From positions 61,838,108 through 61,902,107 of the forward strand of contig OX393577.1 of assembly GCA_947652605.1 (NCBI GenBank): a stretch of 64,000 nucleotides of DNA. Reading direction: 5' to 3'. The notes beneath the pieces were generated by a model that was given only the letters and a program-made list of their open reading frames with translations, was not told the DNA's origin and did not search any database. Shown here in pieces: positions 35,983-46,969 of the stretch. Source of the stretch: Elmis aenea. Lineage: Eukaryota > Arthropoda > Insecta > Coleoptera > Elmidae. A program made the translations under genes and the position numbers. The number at the start of each line of letters is the position of its first letter. Position 1 is the stretch's first letter.

Positions 35983-37535
35983 CAGGGTGCCCATTTTTCT
36001 AACCTGTTGTATGGGTAACTCCGTTAATATTAGAGATACAGAAACGTTTAAATTAGCAAATTTGTGCAGAATTTAAAGGGAAATCTGATGCCATTTTCAA
36101 ATTTGACCTACGTCATCAACTTTTTGAAATATTTTGAAAAAACTGAAAAAGGTCGATTTTTTCAAACTTGCATAATTCCGTAACCATATGAGTTAGAACG
36201 AAAATAAAAATTGGCTTTTATAGATGTTTTTACGTAGATTTTAAATATGCTAACGGAATTTTCATAGCACTCTCGATTTCCGAGTTATAGCACAAACTTG
36301 CATTTTTTTAAATGGAAGTCATAGTTGGCTATGGTCTTATTAAAAAGGTTATTTTTTACTCGTTTCAATGATATAAGGGTTGTTATGCTTTACTTTTGTA
36401 GTTTTTCTTTAAATAAGCAAAAATAATTTTACATGTTCACTGCCTACTAATAGATGGGAGTTATCCTGTGTTGATGTTCTTTTTTTTTCGATGTGACATT
36501 TAAGAGTTGTCTCTTATCGTTAGTGTAGCAATTATTAGCCAGTTCGGCCTTTTCAGTTGACACCACATTCAAGGGACAACTCCCGGGTAGGGTAGATGAT
36601 GTTGGTTTATAATTTTATGTATTCTAGGACTCTCTCTTCATCTTCTTGCTTAAATTTAATTTTCAAACCTTTGGATTTTGTAAATGACCTGTATTTTTTT
36701 AAATTGGTTTCTTATAACGAAAATAATTTCTTTTTTGGTTGCCTCCTTTCCATAAATCTTTGCAAATACATTTCACTTGAATTTCTACTATTTCTATTAC
36801 AAGCCTAGTAATAAAAAAAGCATGTCGTTTCTTTTTTCATTAGAAAACATTGTTTTTAAAATTTACAATAAAGTCAATCAAAAATTTTGTTCAACACGAG
36901 AGAGAGATTTATACGTATAACAAACAATAAATTTTATTTGACAAACTCTGAGGTTTTGTTTTTAAAATTTGTAACTGGCTAATAACTGCTACACTAACGA
37001 TAAGAGACAACTCTTAAATGTCACATCGAAAAAAAAAGGAACATCAACACAGGATAACTCCCATCTATTAGTAGGCAGTGAACATGTAAAATTATTTTTG
37101 CTTATTTAAAGAAAAACTACAAAAGTAAAGCATAACAACCCTTATATCATTGAAACGAGAAAAAAATAACCTTTTTAATAAGACCATAGCCAACTATGAC
37201 TTCCATTTAAAAAAATGCAAGTTTGTGCTATAACTCGGAAATCGAGAGTGCTATGAAAATTCCGTTAACATATTTAAAATCTACGTAAAAACATCTACAA
37301 AAGCCAATTTTTATTTTCGTTCTAACTCATATGGTTACGGAATTATGCAAGTTTGAAAAAATCGACCTTTTTCAGTTTTTTCAAAATATTTCAAAAAGTT
37401 GATGACGTAGGTCAAATTTGAAAATGGCATCAGAATTCCCTTTAAATTCTGCACAAATTTGCTAATTTAAACGTTTCTGTATCTCTAATATTAACGGAGT
37501 TACCCATACAACAGGTTAGAAAAATGGGCACCCTG
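35983..37535. mobile_element. 1553-bp TA/CAGGGTG foldback with 560-bp arms
   Basis: Arms 35983-36544 and 36974-37535 are near-perfect inverted copies. Ends are CAGGGTGCCCATTTTTC / GAAAAATGGGCACCCTG with TA at 35981-35982 and 37536-37537. Removing the element and one TA restores an open LINE frame across the site (..NNI-Y-QWSMEN..). The centre (36545-36973) has no recognisable transposase. Confidence 0.9.
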
Positions 37536-37537
37536 TA

Positions 37538-38317
37538 TATCAATGGAGCATGGAAAATAAGTTGCACTTTAACATTGCTAAATGCTCGGTGGTATCATAT
37601 CACAGGAAGCATAGTCCAATAATGTTTCAGTATACAATGAAAGACATTTTGATGGGAAGGAAAACGAAAATTAACGATTTAGGAGTTATGTTTGACCCAA
37701 AATTAAATTTTGCTGAACATATACGTAAAAGTACAGAGGCAGCACTTAGATCATTGGGGTTCGTATTGCGGAACACTATTCACTTTAAACATGTTAGCTC
37801 TTTTTATTTTCTGTACAATTGTTTTGTGAGAAGCAAATTGGAATATGCTTCTGTCATATGGAATCCTTTTTATGAAATCTATATAAAACAAATAGAAGCC
37901 GTTCAAAAACGGTTCGTACGTTATATATTTTTTAAACAGACTGGTCTTTATCCATATTTAACATCTTATAAAACTATGTTGAGTGAATTGCAGCTTATAT
38001 CCCTTGAGCGAAGACGGTGTTTGCTGGATCACGTGTATATTTTCAAAATCGTTAATCACAAAGTCTATGTCACTATAGAACTATTAAATAAAATTTCCTT
38101 TTTAGTGCCTCGATCAAACAGCCGTTGGGCTAGTACATTTTATTTGAACCAACCTCGTACTAATTTGCTTCAGGTGTCACCTTTGTACAGAATGTGTAAG
38201 GTGGCAAATATTTTTTCAGACATTGATATTTTTTATAATTGTAGTGTTTCAACTTTCAAAAACAAAGCTTTACTGATTTTACGTGCACGAGTTCAATATG
38301 ATTTATTTTTGTATTAA
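37538..38317 (+). pseudogene. Jockey/CR1-group LINE, thumb and C-terminus
   Basis: A 260-codon open frame continues the RT from 35982. It reads QWSMENKLHFNIAKCSVVSY, KINDLGVMFDPKLNFAEHI, YNCFVRSKLEYASVIWNPF, IEAVQKRFVRYIFFKQTG, ELQLISLERRRCLLDHVYIF, then a C-terminal tail ending VQYDLFLY and a TAA. These are the usual post-RT blocks of Jockey-superfamily LINEs. The frame is intact over its whole length, so apart from 5' truncation and the foldback insertion this is the youngest-looking LINE in the window. The 3' UTR runs to about 38495. Confidence 0.85.
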
Positions 38318-38495
38318 TTAATGCACATATATTTATTTGTATTATTTTTTTAATGTTTTGGCTGTTAATTGATTTTTCTTAATGCACACATTTATAGTAC
38401 CTATAATGTTACATTTATTATTACGTATACTATATTATTGTATATCGCCCTATGATTGGGGTTTACCCCTGTTGGGTGTAATTTAATAAATAAAT

Positions 38496-38920
38496 GTCCA
38501 GCTGATTTCCCTTGCTTAAGGTGTTTTATTGCTTCTACAACTTCTTGTCTGTTTATGTGTTCATCTTCTTCCATATTATCCGGCATATAATCATTCTCCT
38601 CAGTTCTAGTTTTATCTTCTTTTGTAGCTAAAAGCTTTTGAAAGTATTCTTTCCATCTTTCCATAATATCTGCGTGATTTGTTAACATTTGGTTATTTTT
38701 TTATTTAACATTTTTTATTACTTGCTGTTTACCTTTAATTTTTAAGTACTTTGTTAAAAAGTTGTTGATTTGTTCTGCTGTTCATTTTCATTCTTCTGCC
38801 AAATTCTTCCCACGATTTGCTTTTTTTTATGTTGATCGATAGTTTTAAATTTTGTTCTTTGTTGTTTATATTTTTTATTAAATTCGTATATGTATAGTCG
38901 TTTTGTTGCAATTTTTAACA
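38496..38920 (-). pseudogene. RTE-like LINE, pre-RT region (5' half of split copy)
   Basis: The minus strand reads SWEEFGRRM and NKSTTF in a degraded frame, then MLTNHADIMERWKEYFQKLL, DEHINRQEVVEAIKHLKQGK and SAG. This is the linker before RT (RWKEYFExLL ... EVxxAIKxLKxGKSxG). It joins in sense to the RT at 35681. Confidence 0.8.
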
Positions 38921-39558
38921 GATGTATGTACGTACATTCACCTTCGTTTTTCCATTATTGTCAGAAACTATCGATTGATAAGAGATATTAAAAGCCGGTT
39001 ATTGAAATTGATCTACATTCCTGGGAATAATCAACGGTAAATTTAGCAGGATGTGCATAAAAGCAATAAGAACAATCATAAACTATAATTTACACTAACG
39101 TTTGCATTTACATCTATACCTAATTGACAATCTGTTATATTTTACATCGCTGTAATTATCATTATTTACAGCACCACTATTTGAAACGAAACTGAAATGT
39201 GTAGGTTTTAAAATGATTGAATCGTTCGACAGCAGCGAAGAAAATAGAAGAGGAAATAAAAATTATGACGGAACGGCCAGCCCACTTTAATTTTAATATT
39301 CTTTAGTCTAGTTGCCGCTGTCATTAATTAATTTGCTTAGAATTTTATTTTGTCAGTGCCACATTAGTATAATGAAAGATGCGTCTCTATAATTATACAT
39401 CTGGGAATGTTTTCTGTATGCGCTGGTAGATAATTTTTTTTATTACGATAATATAATTAAATGCCACAATTCGTTTAATGCGCATAAAAATGATAAAAAG
39501 CAGACTTGGATGAAGAGATGTTGCGTTATATTATTCGTAGCGTCAACAACTTAAGTTA
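38921..39558. other. AT-rich stretch, nothing recognised
   Basis: No repeat or ORF of note. Confidence 0.4.
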
Positions 39559-39670
39559 AGGGTGGTCCAAATTCGATGGGATTACATGGGTATCTTAATA
39601 GTCAAGATAGAGAAACCGTTAAATTACCAAAAAGGTGCATGTAATCCCATCAAATTTTTGGACCACCCTG
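39559..39670. mobile_element. 112-bp MITE with GGTGGTCC ends
   Basis: Left AGGGTGGTCCAAATTCGATG and right TTTTTGGACCACCCTG are inverted, and the inverted match continues through GGGATTACATG for about 30 bp. TA follows on the right. Ends resemble family A. Confidence 0.75.
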
Positions 39671-39922
39671 TACATACTAGGATTTCTCTCCCAGGATCCC
39701 GGTCTTTTTTAACCTATTTTATTGCTACGGGGAAATATTTTTATTTTATTCCAGGATATTTGACAAATAAATGTTGTTTTTGTATATTGTGTTTATGTGT
39801 CAATATCTTTTTAATACTATATCTTGAAAGACTATATTATAAATGTCTTTACTGACATTAAATTATTTCAAAATAGTTTTTCTGCTTTGGAATAAAAAAT
39901 TACCTACACTAGTAAACTAAGA

Positions 39923-40610
39923 GTGTGAAGTTGGCACGCCAACCATCCGCGCAAATTTTAAAATTTGTCTCATCTTTTAGCTCCCAATATGTGCCCAAAT
40001 GCGCCACATTTTTTTTTAGTTTTGCTCAACGGTTATCTAGATACAGTCAATTAATCAAGTGGCGTGTTAACTTCACCCTAGAACGCCTGCTACCACCAAA
40101 AATTCTGAAACTGGTAGCATTCTTTAGCGCCCAATATGCGGCCTTAAAATTTTTAATTTTGCTCAACGGGTCATCGAGATATGCCAATTAATTGCGTGCC
40201 AACTTCACTCTGGCACGCCAGTCATCACAAAAAATTCTGAAACCGGTATCATTTTTAGCGCTCAATATGCGCTCAATATGCGCCCAAATGCACCCCAATG
40301 TTTTTTTAATTATCTCCACTATTTGCCAAGATGTTTAATAAATTAATTATGGAGCGTGAAGTTGGCACGCCAATTATCACCAAGAATTCTAAAACCAGAG
40401 CCATTTTTTAGCGCCTAATATGCATTCTAATGCCCCCAATTTTAAAAAATTTGTCTTTACTACGCTTAAGGATGAAATTGGCACATCACCTAATTAATTG
40501 GTATCTCGATAACCCGTTGAGAAAAATTAAAAACTTTTAGGGCGCATATTGGGCGCTAAAAGACTAATTTTAAAATTTGCGCTGATGGTTGGCAGGCCAA
40601 CTTCACGCAC
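39923..40610. repeat. Inverted-end element built of 130-150 bp tandem units
   Basis: Units begin near GGCACGCC at 39933, 40081 (diverged), 40212 and 40364. Each runs through AAAATTCTGAAAC, TAGCGCCCAATATGCG and CTCAACGGGTCATCGAGATA. The last part (about 40485-40610) is in inverted orientation, so the outer ends GTGTGAAGTTGGCACGCC and GGCAGGCCAACTTCACGC mirror each other. No coding capacity. Confidence 0.75.
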
Positions 40611-42254
40611 CTGTGTAAAATGTGTAAATTATCCCGGTCTCCATAACAAAGTTTATACGATTAAAATACGTTTAGAGTTCTATTTTTGTGTACTCTAAAA
40701 ATGCAAAGCAATATAGCGTAAAAATTTAATTTTGTTGATAAAAACGATGTCTCTTTACTGCTAGATGGTCTCAAGATGATTCCACCCACATTAGAGAAAG
40801 CGTTTTATGCGCAGGACTTTCCGTTTATAAATTAAGAATACGACTAAGTGAACAAAGCACAGATCACCTTGGTTTCCTTAAATCATAGGAGTATTTAAAA
40901 AATCATTGTAAAAATTGTGTTATTGTGTTCATTACAATGAAAAGTAATATTTCTCAAATGTATATTTCTCTCACTAATGGAACTTCCTTATTTATAACAA
41001 TCATAGAGCAAAATGTATTACATAATGACTTAAAGTTGTTTTTAAAAATTTAACCGCTCGTCTCTGTCTTTAGTTTATGTATTTAAAAAATATTGACATA
41101 CTTCATGACACCCAGGAATCCCGGAAAATCCTAGGAAAAAGCCCGATTTCGTCCCTAATTCCGGGATAGGCAAAAATATCCAATGAGAAACCCTAGTACA
41201 AACTGTTGCTAAATTAATACAGACTCATCAAGATATCCGAAGTACTGAGACAAAACATAAGTGAAATAAGTTTGAGTTTAAGCTCAGCCAGTTTTTTAGA
41301 AGTTTCTTAAACGATTTATCGCAATTTTAAATCAAGCCAACTTAATGATTTTCATTACCTTGTCTACTTTATTTTTTCTTTTATATTCGCCCTAGAATGT
41401 TCTATTCGTGTTACTTGAAGAACAATAAAATAAAGGATTGGTAAAAATCACTCGATGACACTGACAAACTAAACCGATTTATCTTTGCTCATCGCCAAGC
41501 ACTTGTACAATATCCGATTACAAAAGCGAACCTTGTTGAAAGGTCCATTAAAACACTATTTAGTTATGAATTACCGGAATATTTATATCCGAACACCAAA
41601 GAATTTCTGTTTAACCTCTTGACAAGCGAATTGACTTGTATAACCGGAATTACCTGGAGATGTAAATGTGTACACCGACAGAAAATACAAAGACAACTCG
41701 CAGTGCAATTAACTTACAAGCAAACCCGCGCTTCCACGAGATTTATGTTCAAAAATTATCTAAAATCCTACGTATATTTATTACCACGACTACCACACAT
41801 CAAAGAGCTTGAATATTAAGTCCCTTGTCACTTGACCACACAGAGATTAACTTGCAATTCAGATTTTAAAGGAATGCAGGTAAAATGTATTTATCTCTTG
41901 TCGGAGTTTGATATGAACAAATGCATCTTTCAAGAGCTTGATGTATACGTGCGGGCGAGTTGACAAGGTGTAAGATAAATTTGCGTACGGTGGTTTGTTT
42001 TGTTTTATTTTCAGCGTAATACTATTTAGATAAAATATCGTTGGATGCACAGGAGTAGATTGGGCTAATCGCCTTAATTACTTTGAGCAATCTCAATGAA
42101 ATAATTGCATAATTTTGCTTAGCAGCGGTCGGCAATTTATTTCTCTCTATATTTTTTTTCTAAAAAAGTAAATAAGCGTAAATACATTATGTTCGTAAGT
42201 AAGAGTTGCGATTATGATACTTGCTTTTGCCTCAAAATTAAGTTTCAAATAAAT
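40611..42254. other. AT-rich stretch, nothing recognised
   Basis: An ORF at 41619-41819 lies in a slightly less AT-rich patch and has no motif. Confidence 0.4.
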
Positions 42255-42620
42255 TCATCTGTTTTGCTGATGATACAGTTTCCGTACGTAGCAAACACTA
42301 AAAGTCTAGTAAAAAGTAAAGTGTGTATAATGCAAACTAGAAGCATATAGGAAAATCGTCGAGTGGACTTTCTCTTACCAGCGCAGAGAAACTACTAGTA
42401 CAGCAAATTAGTTATGAAAGATTTCTCATAAAGCCAAAAAGATAAAAAATAGTTGTAAAGATTGTAATATAAAGTAATAAATCGTTGAAGAGTAAATGAA
42501 CGCACTAAGAAAAATAGTAGATGAGAACAAACTTGATCAAAAAAGAAATAAAACAATAGGAAAACAATGCAAAATATCGTAGAATAATCAGAAAAAGATA
42601 TTTAAAAAAATGTACTCAAA
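42255..42620 (+). pseudogene. Decayed LINE remnant (tentative)
   Basis: FADDTVSVRSKH at about 42261 resembles an RT active-site box. MNALRKIVDENKLDQKRNKT at about 42496-42555 resembles the post-RT RKIxGxxxLDRIRN segment. Spacing is a little short for an intact element and the sequence between is unreadable. Confidence 0.35.
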
Positions 42621-43140
42621 AATCTTTCTTTTGTTTTACAAGAGATCCATCTCCTTATAAAAAAATAACAGGTCAGTACCTTTCCTCTTTATTGGCAGCA
42701 ATTTTATTTATTTATCTACATAAGTGTCTTAAAACTAGTCTAGCAATTCTACAAGCGTTTTTTTGTAAAAAGGGGAAGTTATTTTTTAAATGAGTATTGA
42801 TAAGTGAACCACTTTAACAATTATAGCATTTAGGGAAATAGATTCTTAACAGATAAGATTTATATTACAAGAATAAGCAACACAAGGTAGGTAAAATTGT
42901 CAAAGCAAAAGAAACTCAAGACCATGCAAGAGAAGAGTATAGAGGCAAAGATAAGTAATGCCTAAGAAACAAATAAAGGAGTTCGCTTTTTGTAATTTTT
43001 TTTTACATAAAACATAAATACAGAGTTATAAAGATATAACTACAAAATATTTTGATACAGGGGAATACATTTTTAATTTACCTATATGGAAAAATAATTT
43101 TATTATTAAAACACACAAAAGAACTAACTATAGTTTGGAG
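42621..43140. other. AT-rich spacer, nothing recognised
   Basis: No motif seen. Confidence 0.4.
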
Positions 43141-43542
43141 CAGGGGTTTGGAGCAGTCCAATTTTTTAATTGCTCCGCTCTTGCTCCGGTTCGGCATCAA
43201 AATGCCTGCTGCAGCTCCGCTCCATGCTCCAAATATTGTTAACATTTTTAAAAGAAGTTTTTTCATTAAAAAAATTAGTATTCATAAACAATGTTTTATT
43301 TTTATCAGATACCTATGTTTAAGTTAGTCAAAAATTACAATATTTGACCGTAACTAGCAAGTGAAGTTAAATAAATGTTTGTAAGAACAAATTATTGATC
43401 TTCAAAGGTTAAAAATAAATAATTTAAATTGTACACAATAAATTGGAGCATTGGAGCAATCAAAATTATTTGCTCCGTACTCTGCTCCTGCTCCAGGCAA
43501 TAACCTATTGCTTCACTGCTGCGTGCTCCGCTCCAACCCCCG
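43141..43542. mobile_element. hAT MITE with GCTCC repeats, copy 2
   Basis: CAGGGGTTTGGAGCAGTCCA at the left and GCTCCGCTCCAACCCCCG at the right match the 28274-28844 element. GCTCC clusters flank an AT-rich centre that is shorter here. No clean 8-bp duplication remains (GTTTGGAG versus GTTTTTCT), so it is older or its ends are rearranged. Confidence 0.8.
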
Positions 43543-44167
43543 GTTTTTCTTGGTACTAGTCAATACTTTACCTAGGATACACGTAAAATCTTACCAACCT
43601 AACTACACTCAATGTCTGTATGTGTGTTTCTTATTCTAAAAGTTGTGGTTTGTATATCTATAATTAATTTATGAATTGTCTAAAGCAGTAGCGTACGTAG
43701 GTTGTTTTCATTGAGTGGGAAGTTAACAAATGCAGTTCTCTCAACCAACCTCTAAATTTTCTTTTCAAATACCTTTAGATTCATCAATCGTGATACACAC
43801 TGTATAAAACTTCCGTATTACTGTGATATCTGTACATAATGATTGCATGTTTAAAACATTGAAAAACAGAGCTAAATTAACTAAAATTTATTTATAATAT
43901 TAAAATTATTTATAATGAAATTTAAAAAAAATGCCGAAAAATTAAAGAAGATCATATAAAATGTGGAAGTTCGTAAGTAGGTACTTTCATAAAACAAAAC
44001 AAAAGTTATTAGAAGCAGTGCATGGTAAACTTAAAAAGAAAATTGTCTAAAAAGTTGCCAAATGAAATTATTAAGGCGATGTTTCTTAAAATTTCTTCAA
44101 GGAAATTTTTTTTGCAGTACCCACCCCTTCTAGCATATTGCATTTCCACACTAACACTCATTCTGTC
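43543..44167. other. AT-rich spacer, nothing recognised
   Basis: No motif seen. Confidence 0.4.
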
Positions 44168-44481
44168 CACTTGGTGGTACTAAAGTCGGTTGATGGGACT
44201 AAGATTTTCTGAAAGCAGATCGTGAATGAAGAAGAGAAAACTTGGATCTTGTTAATAACACATCAAAACATCATGATTTAACTATAATTATTAACGAGTT
44301 TATTATAACTTCAAGTACCTTTGACTGTTTAACCTATTTCGTGAAATTTTTCAAAAATAAAAATTGAGTTTCAGCGGTAAGTTTTAAGTTTACGGGGCCA
44401 AAAAAGTTGGTACTCTTCTTCATTCACGATCTTCTTTCAGAAAATCTTAGTCCCATCAATCGACTTTAGTACCACCAAGTG
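44168..44481. mobile_element. 314-bp MITE with 70-bp inverted repeats
   Basis: CACTTGGTGGTACTAAAGTC at 44168 is mirrored by CTTTAGTACCACCAAGTG ending 44481. The match continues about 70 bp inward through GATGGGACTAAGATTTTC and GATCGTGAATGAAGAAGAG. I see no convincing target duplication. Superfamily unknown. Confidence 0.75.
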
Positions 44482-45373
44482 AGGTTCTCTTGTGAAACTA
44501 GTGATTAGCCATTACTTTGCCTCCATCATGTTCGGGTGAACCAAGACGCAATTGATTGCATGCATGGGATGCAAATTAAAAACAAACAAGAAAGATAACA
44601 AATATCACTACGATATTTTCTCCAATGTTTTCCTTGCAATCTTTGCAAACGATGGGCTGCTACATTTCAACCAACTTACAAGTTCATGGAAACTCCAAAC
44701 TAAAAATACAGGAATGATAGCGTCAGTCCATTTTCTACAAAAAGTAAAGTGTTGGGATTTAAATCACCTTTTTTGGGATACACCACAAAGTGCGCTATGT
44801 ATGCAAATTACAGTTGGCGTAAAAAGTGAAAACGATCATCGTACTTTATGGACATTCCCCCATCCACCAGTTCTTGCAGCAGACAATGCTCGGCGCCCAT
44901 TACAATGCTAAATGAACACATGTAATTATCACGTCTCGCAGGTGCAAGGTTACCACATCCTGCAAGTAAATCGGGATAAACTTTGAAAGCAAATTAAAGC
45001 GGAATACGTTAGATGCGAGTGGATGTATTAAGGAACTCGCTTTGCAGTTTTTTGCCATCATAAATTAGCCCTAAGCTCTGCGTATATACTAGAGCTAAAA
45101 GTTTCTGAGTAATAATTTTAATTAGCGCGTATATCAATGTATTTAATTAACTTAACAGCGCATTAATATAAAATATACTATATAATGAATAGGAACGTAT
45201 TTTAGCATGTCACCGTATGCATACAGTAATTCGAATAAATAACCTACGAAGTACACACCAGGAAATGTAGACATTTAATAGATTTATTAGTTTAAGGTTT
45301 AACGAAAACATTTAAAACTATCAATATTTTAAATAAGTTTTTATTATTACGTATTACGTATTTAAAAAGTTAC
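44482..45373 (+). other. Spacer with unassigned 119-codon ORF
   Basis: The ORF 44552-44911 (MIACMGCKLKTNKKDNKYHY...) has several Cys and Trp but no pattern I recognise and no TE context. It may be chance or an old pseudogene. Confidence 0.25.
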
Positions 45374-45602
45374 TTATGCCCGGTTTCTCCGACACATCTT
45401 AAGATCTAGCTGAATCTTAAGTTCGCCTTAACGGTATAAAGTGTTGCACCAAGCAATTTTAAGAACATATTCGACTTGAGCTGAGCTCACATCTTGAGTC
45501 GCTGTTTACTAGAACTTGAGCTGGAGTACATAACCTAAAATTATCTTGTATTTGCTTTGTTTGTAGTTAAGTGTTTGTTTAAATTGTGGTTTAAGTTTAA
45601 AT

Positions 45603-45797
45603 ATGGACATTGACTTTATAAATATGATAGATGATGCAGATGATGACTTGTACGACCCTGTAATTCCTCGAAGGCGATTTGTTCGCGCAAATCCATTTAC
45701 GGATTTCGAATACGATCGTTTTTTTTTATGCGTTTTCGCCTCACAAAAGAGACAGTTATTGTGATCTTAGATCAAATTGAGCCTCAATTGGAGTATA
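45603..45797 (+). pseudogene. PIF/Harbinger (HARBI1-like) transposase N-terminus, copy 1
   Basis: ATG at 45603 opens MDIDFINMIDDADDDLYDPV, then RRRFVRANPFTDFEYDRFF. After two extra T in a T-run at 45719-45727 the frame shifts to FRLTKETVIVILDQIEPQLE. The F/YRLSKExxxxLLxxIxPxLE pattern is the typical N-terminal block of HARBI1-type transposases, about 60-90 residues before the DDE domain. The frame ends at the foldback insertion. The DDE catalytic domain is missing. Copy 2 (49874-50034) keeps the T-run frame but has lost 13 nt nearer the start. Confidence 0.8.
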
Positions 45798-45855
45798 CAG
45801 GGTGTTTGAAATTCGAGTTTAAGCATGGGGATCTCGCGTATTATAATAGCTAGAG

Positions 45856-46650
45856 CAACGGTGGGCAACCTCCGGCCCGCTTAAAGTTCTAATCCGGCCC
45901 GCGAGATCTTTAGAAGAAATGATAAATAAATATTTTCAAAAACAAGAATTTGAAAGAAAATGATTAGGTTAGAACCTAACATAAGGAAAAAGGACAGATC
46001 TACAGTTTAATTTTCGATATAATTCGTCTTATTTAAATTAAACACACATAGCTACATCTTTGTTCATAATTTAGTACTAACGTCGTAACATAGAAAGTCG
46101 TAACGCAGAAACTTCGGATACGTTCAATAATCGTTTAACGTCGGAAATGTTCGACAATTCGTTTCTTTGTTCGTGGAATCCCCCGTGTAGTCACGTAGTG
46201 TCGTAGTAAAATAGTCGCATAGTTTTAAAGTGAAATATTTAATTAAAATTAATATTTATTTATTAAAGGTAATAAAAAAAATAAAATAAGGGAGTCATTG
46301 CCTTATTTAAACAAAAAATAGGAGAAGAGAATTTTTCTAAATTATTTATTTGTCATTGCATCATCCATCAAGAAAATCTATGCGCAAAATCTATGAAATT
46401 AGAAAACGTAATGTCTGTCGTATCTAATTGTATAAACACAATTTAAAAATCTGCATTAAGTCATCGAGAATTTCGAGAATTGCTAATTGATCTTGAAAAT
46501 GACTATACAAATGTCCAACATTATTGTCCAGTTCGATGGCTTTCAGAAAAAAATACAAGTAACAAAAATGCGTCCATTAACTACTAAGGCTCGCGGACGA
46601 AACGTAAATCTTATTCTGGCCCCTGTTATACAAAAGGTTGCCCACCCCTG
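45856..46650 (+). mobile_element. hAT element, TSD AGCTAGAG
   Basis: Ends CAACGGTGGGCAACC / GGTTGCCCACCCCTG. A perfect 8-bp duplication AGCTAGAG lies at 45848-45855 and 46651-46658, inside the left arm of the foldback. The next bases (CTCCGGCCCGC) are the usual sub-terminus of this hAT type. Harbinger copy 2 lacks it. Confidence 0.92.
46342..46565 (+). pseudogene. hAT transposase fragment (GTF2IRD2/ZBED-related type)
   Basis: From 46342 the frame reads LFICHCIIHQENLCAKSMKL then ENVMSVVSNCINTI and a stop, then HREFRELLIDLENDYTNVQH and CPVRWLSEKN. HCxIHQExLCAK and the following VRWLS block are characteristic of the catalytic half of hAT transposases related to the domesticated GTF2IRD2 and ZBED proteins. 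The N-terminal BED zinc finger, the start and the C-terminal dimerisation region are absent. The element is only 795 bp long, so it is an internally deleted copy. It lies in the same orientation as its element. Confidence 0.8.
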
Positions 46651-46926
46651 AGCTAGAGTATAGGTTTAAAATTGGCAAAGTTGCTAAATTTGGTGCTCAT
46701 TAATAATTCAAAGAGAAATTGGAAATATCTCAAACAATATCCGAGAAAATTAGGAAAAACTGGAAAATACGATTTTTAAAAATCGTTTATAACTCCTTTG
46801 GAGTTTGAAATATTTTAAATGTGTAAAAAAGTTGCCCAAGCAACTTTTTAAGCCGAATCGGATGGTGGTCACAAATTTTTCCTAGGTCGATTCGTTTTTG
46901 TTTTAGACAACCAACTTTGTTTTTTC

Positions 46927-46969
46927 TGATGGGCAGCATATCGCGTTTTTCTTCGTTATTAAAGTTCAT
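46927..46969 (-). pseudogene. Transposase N-terminal remnant inside foldback (DUF4817-type)
   Basis: The minus strand from ATG at 46969 reads MNFNNEEKRDMLPI, close to the MxFTNEEKxDMLLIY start of the insect DUF4817-associated transposases. The match ends there, and the following reading frame is foldback arm. The same start is preserved in the other foldback copy at 49505. Confidence 0.55.

Larger units (their letters stand above)
35683..38495 (+). mobile_element. 5'-truncated LINE inserted in a minus-strand LINE
   Basis: Left of 35682 the host reads (minus) DGCITPEMI; right of 38495 it reads KQGKSAG. Joining the flanks gives a continuous SAGQDG-type RT block, so this copy split the older one. 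The duplication is at most about 2 bp (TG). The 3' end is TTTAATAAATAAA. Net length without the foldback is about 1.26 kb. Confidence 0.8.

Noticed and set aside
39923..40610. Protein-coding ORF at 39925-40191
   Set aside because: It lies wholly inside tandem units with stops in the other units.
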